In this document: positions 62,813 through 64,000 of the stretch, one piece after another
Layout of the letters: every line of letters starts with the position of its first letter
Position numbering within the stretch: position 1 is the stretch's first letter
NCBI GenBank assembly: GCA_014529385.2
Contig: CM043942.1
Location: 52,568,774 to 52,632,773 of the forward strand
DNA length: 64,000 bases
Source of the DNA: Adiantum capillus-veneris
Taxonomy: Eukaryota > Streptophyta > Polypodiopsida > Polypodiales > Pteridaceae
Direction: 5' to 3'
Made by a program: the position numbers and the translations under genes
The notes under the pieces: generated by a model
What the model was told of the DNA's origin: nothing
Seen by the model: only the letters and a program-made list of their open reading frames with translations
The model's database searches: none

Positions 62813-62891
62813 CAGTTCAGTTGTTATTGAAGTGCTAAAAGTCTGCTTAGTCTGTTCTTTTCTATTGGCACGTGGTGCCCGTCTTGTGACA
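62214..62891 (+). repeat. LTR, family III, plus orientation (678 bp)
   Basis: Starts TGTCACAAACTGCTGACG and ends CTTGTGACA, followed by G and a primer site, so it is a 5' LTR. It contains two GGCTGTACGGATTTCCG-type repeats, the conserved GAAATACCGAAAGGGGTGCC motif (62701-62720) and a CT-rich stretch (62778-62813). It is a diverged relative of the minus LTR at 39233-39806. Confidence 0.85.
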
Positions 62892-62892
62892 G

Positions 62893-62904
62893 TGGTATCA
62901 GAGC
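62893..62904 (+). other. Primer-binding site (tRNA-iMet type), LTR III element
   Basis: TGGTATCAGAGC lies one base after the LTR end, the standard initiator-Met site. Confidence 0.88.
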
Positions 62905-64000
62905 ATCAGGCGTGTGCTCTTCTGAAAGCATACCGGTCCTACAAAAGAGCAGACAGAGCTATTGGAATTTTATTCCAGGTATCTTCGCCCTCCAACCCGG
63001 ACTTATTAGCCACTCCCACCCTTACTTCATCGCGCATCGGGCGCTGTCACAAAACGGGAGCGTACACGAGCACTTAGAAAATCTGAAAATTATAATTCTT
63101 TGAAAAACATGAGAGAAGGGAGAAGATCGACACAGTATTGGGGACCGAAACATCTTCTGGTCCCCCCCCCCCCCCCGTTCAGAGTATTCTTTTATTCAGG
63201 GAGAATTCTTATACAGGCACGAGAACCCGAGGAAACCCCTCCGTTCTGTAGTCTTAGACCCGAAGGTCGTGCTTTCCCGTAAAGGGCTTGGGCACAAGGC
63301 CGTTCCTTCCCGTGAGGGACTTAAGCGCGAAGCCGTACTTTCCCGTAAGGGACTTAGGCGTGAAGCCGTACTTCCCGTGAAGGGCCTTCCCTTGAGACGG
63401 GAGATTCCTGCAAAACAAACCACACAAAGGAGCAATTCTCAATGCGTATCAACACCTTATACCCGTCGCTCCTTGCTCGGAGAATCAACCTCCGTACTCA
63501 GTCGTCACACGAGCACTTGCAAATTCCGTCGCCAGTCTCTGCTCCAGAATCCCAGCGCTTGCACTTCTTGCTGCTTCCGGCTCCTCCAAACTAAAACGCT
63601 GGCTACCCTTTTATAGGGTCTGACACCCGACAGGAATAGGGGTCCAAAAGCAGAGCTTGGCGCTACCTAGAGAGAGGAGAGAGAAAATCGTGTTTTCTAG
63701 AGAGAGGAGAGAGAGAGAGATCGCAATTCAGCCCCCCTGCGTTGGTTTTAGCGCTGGCTTTTTCTATAAGAGCCTTGCTTGCTTTATTATATTAATAAAA
63801 GTGATCGGTCACTTTATAAAATAAAGTGTGAACCTGTTCAAACTTTAAAAACTCACTCAATTAGTGAAAACAATGCTACACGGACACATTCCAGGCGTCC
63901 CTGGGTGCAGGACACGACACAGATGCAATGCAGACACAGACTCCTCGCGGGAAAACATCTGTCCTCCCGCGACTGTGCCTGCTTTTCGTAAAAAGCTTCA
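62905..64000 (+). mobile_element. Internal leader of LTR III element, continues beyond the window
   Basis: No gag frame is visible. The stretch contains a run of 15 C (63162-63176), a degenerate repeat of 33-36 bp (63265-63390), GA-rich sequence (63668-63720) and no recognised domain. It is either a long leader or a non-autonomous interior. Coding sequence may lie past 64000. Confidence 0.5.
63265..63390 (+). repeat. Imperfect 33-36 bp tandem repeat
   Basis: About four units of CGTACTTTCCCGTAAGGGAC followed by TTAGGCGTGAAGC. Each contains the inverted core TTCCCGT/ACGGGAA-like TCCCGTGAGGGA. Confidence 0.8.

Overview
The window looks like nuclear DNA of a land plant with a large, repeat-rich genome. 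The evidence is spliced CACTA (En/Spm) and hAT transposase genes with GT-AG introns, chromodomain Ty3 and Ty1/copia retroelements, many (CT)n/(GT)n/(AT)n tracts, and a captured fragment of a plant heavy-metal-associated isoprenylated protein (HIPP). A fern or similar lineage is possible, but the sequence does not settle it. I see no intact host gene, no tRNA or rRNA gene, no CRISPR array and no operon-like order. Almost every coding stretch belongs to a transposable element, and most are broken.

Layout. 1-2693: 5' part of a CACTA element (copy 1, transcribed leftward, cut by the window edge). 2694-6115: non-coding spacer with a 143-bp (AT)n tract and an LTR- or promoter-like stretch with a TATA box. 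6116-14216: complete CACTA element (copy 2, 8101 bp, CACTACAAGAGG ends, 3-bp ATT target duplication). It holds a six-exon transposase pseudogene, a three-exon TNPA-like pseudogene and a captured HIPP fragment. 14217-16417: spacer, then the end of an LTR with an initiator-Met primer site. 17713-21701: decayed Ty3 pol on the minus strand. 21838-23190: different decayed Ty3 pol on the plus strand. 25416-26369: minus-strand gag-like remnant. 27990-28235: Ty3 RNase H remnant. 28464-29316: unidentified broken coding region with a faint kinase-like end. 30150-35000: copia remnants, an inverted LTR relative and short tandem duplications. 35000-39232: little that I can assign.

39233-45400: minus-strand LTR and chromovirus material, including a 1-kb internal tandem duplication. 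45826-46255: Ty3 zinc-knuckle/protease remnant. 46256-49795: hAT element with a four-exon transposase pseudogene. 49796-61169: a Ty3 element (element II) whose protease gene is split by an almost complete chromovirus (52340-60659, two 1476-bp LTRs, TGTGA target duplication). 61557-61672: (AC)n(AG)n. 62214-64000: 5' LTR, initiator-Met primer site and leader of another LTR element.

The genes here do not form a pathway. The window is a record of successive insertions: old Ty3/copia debris, then CACTA, hAT and Ty3 elements, then younger insertions inside them. The most informative points are the HIPP fragment carried by both CACTA copies, the symmetric growth of their terminal palindromes, the exact nested chromovirus insertion, the unusual chromovirus primer site and protease motif, and a motif shared by two otherwise different LTR families.
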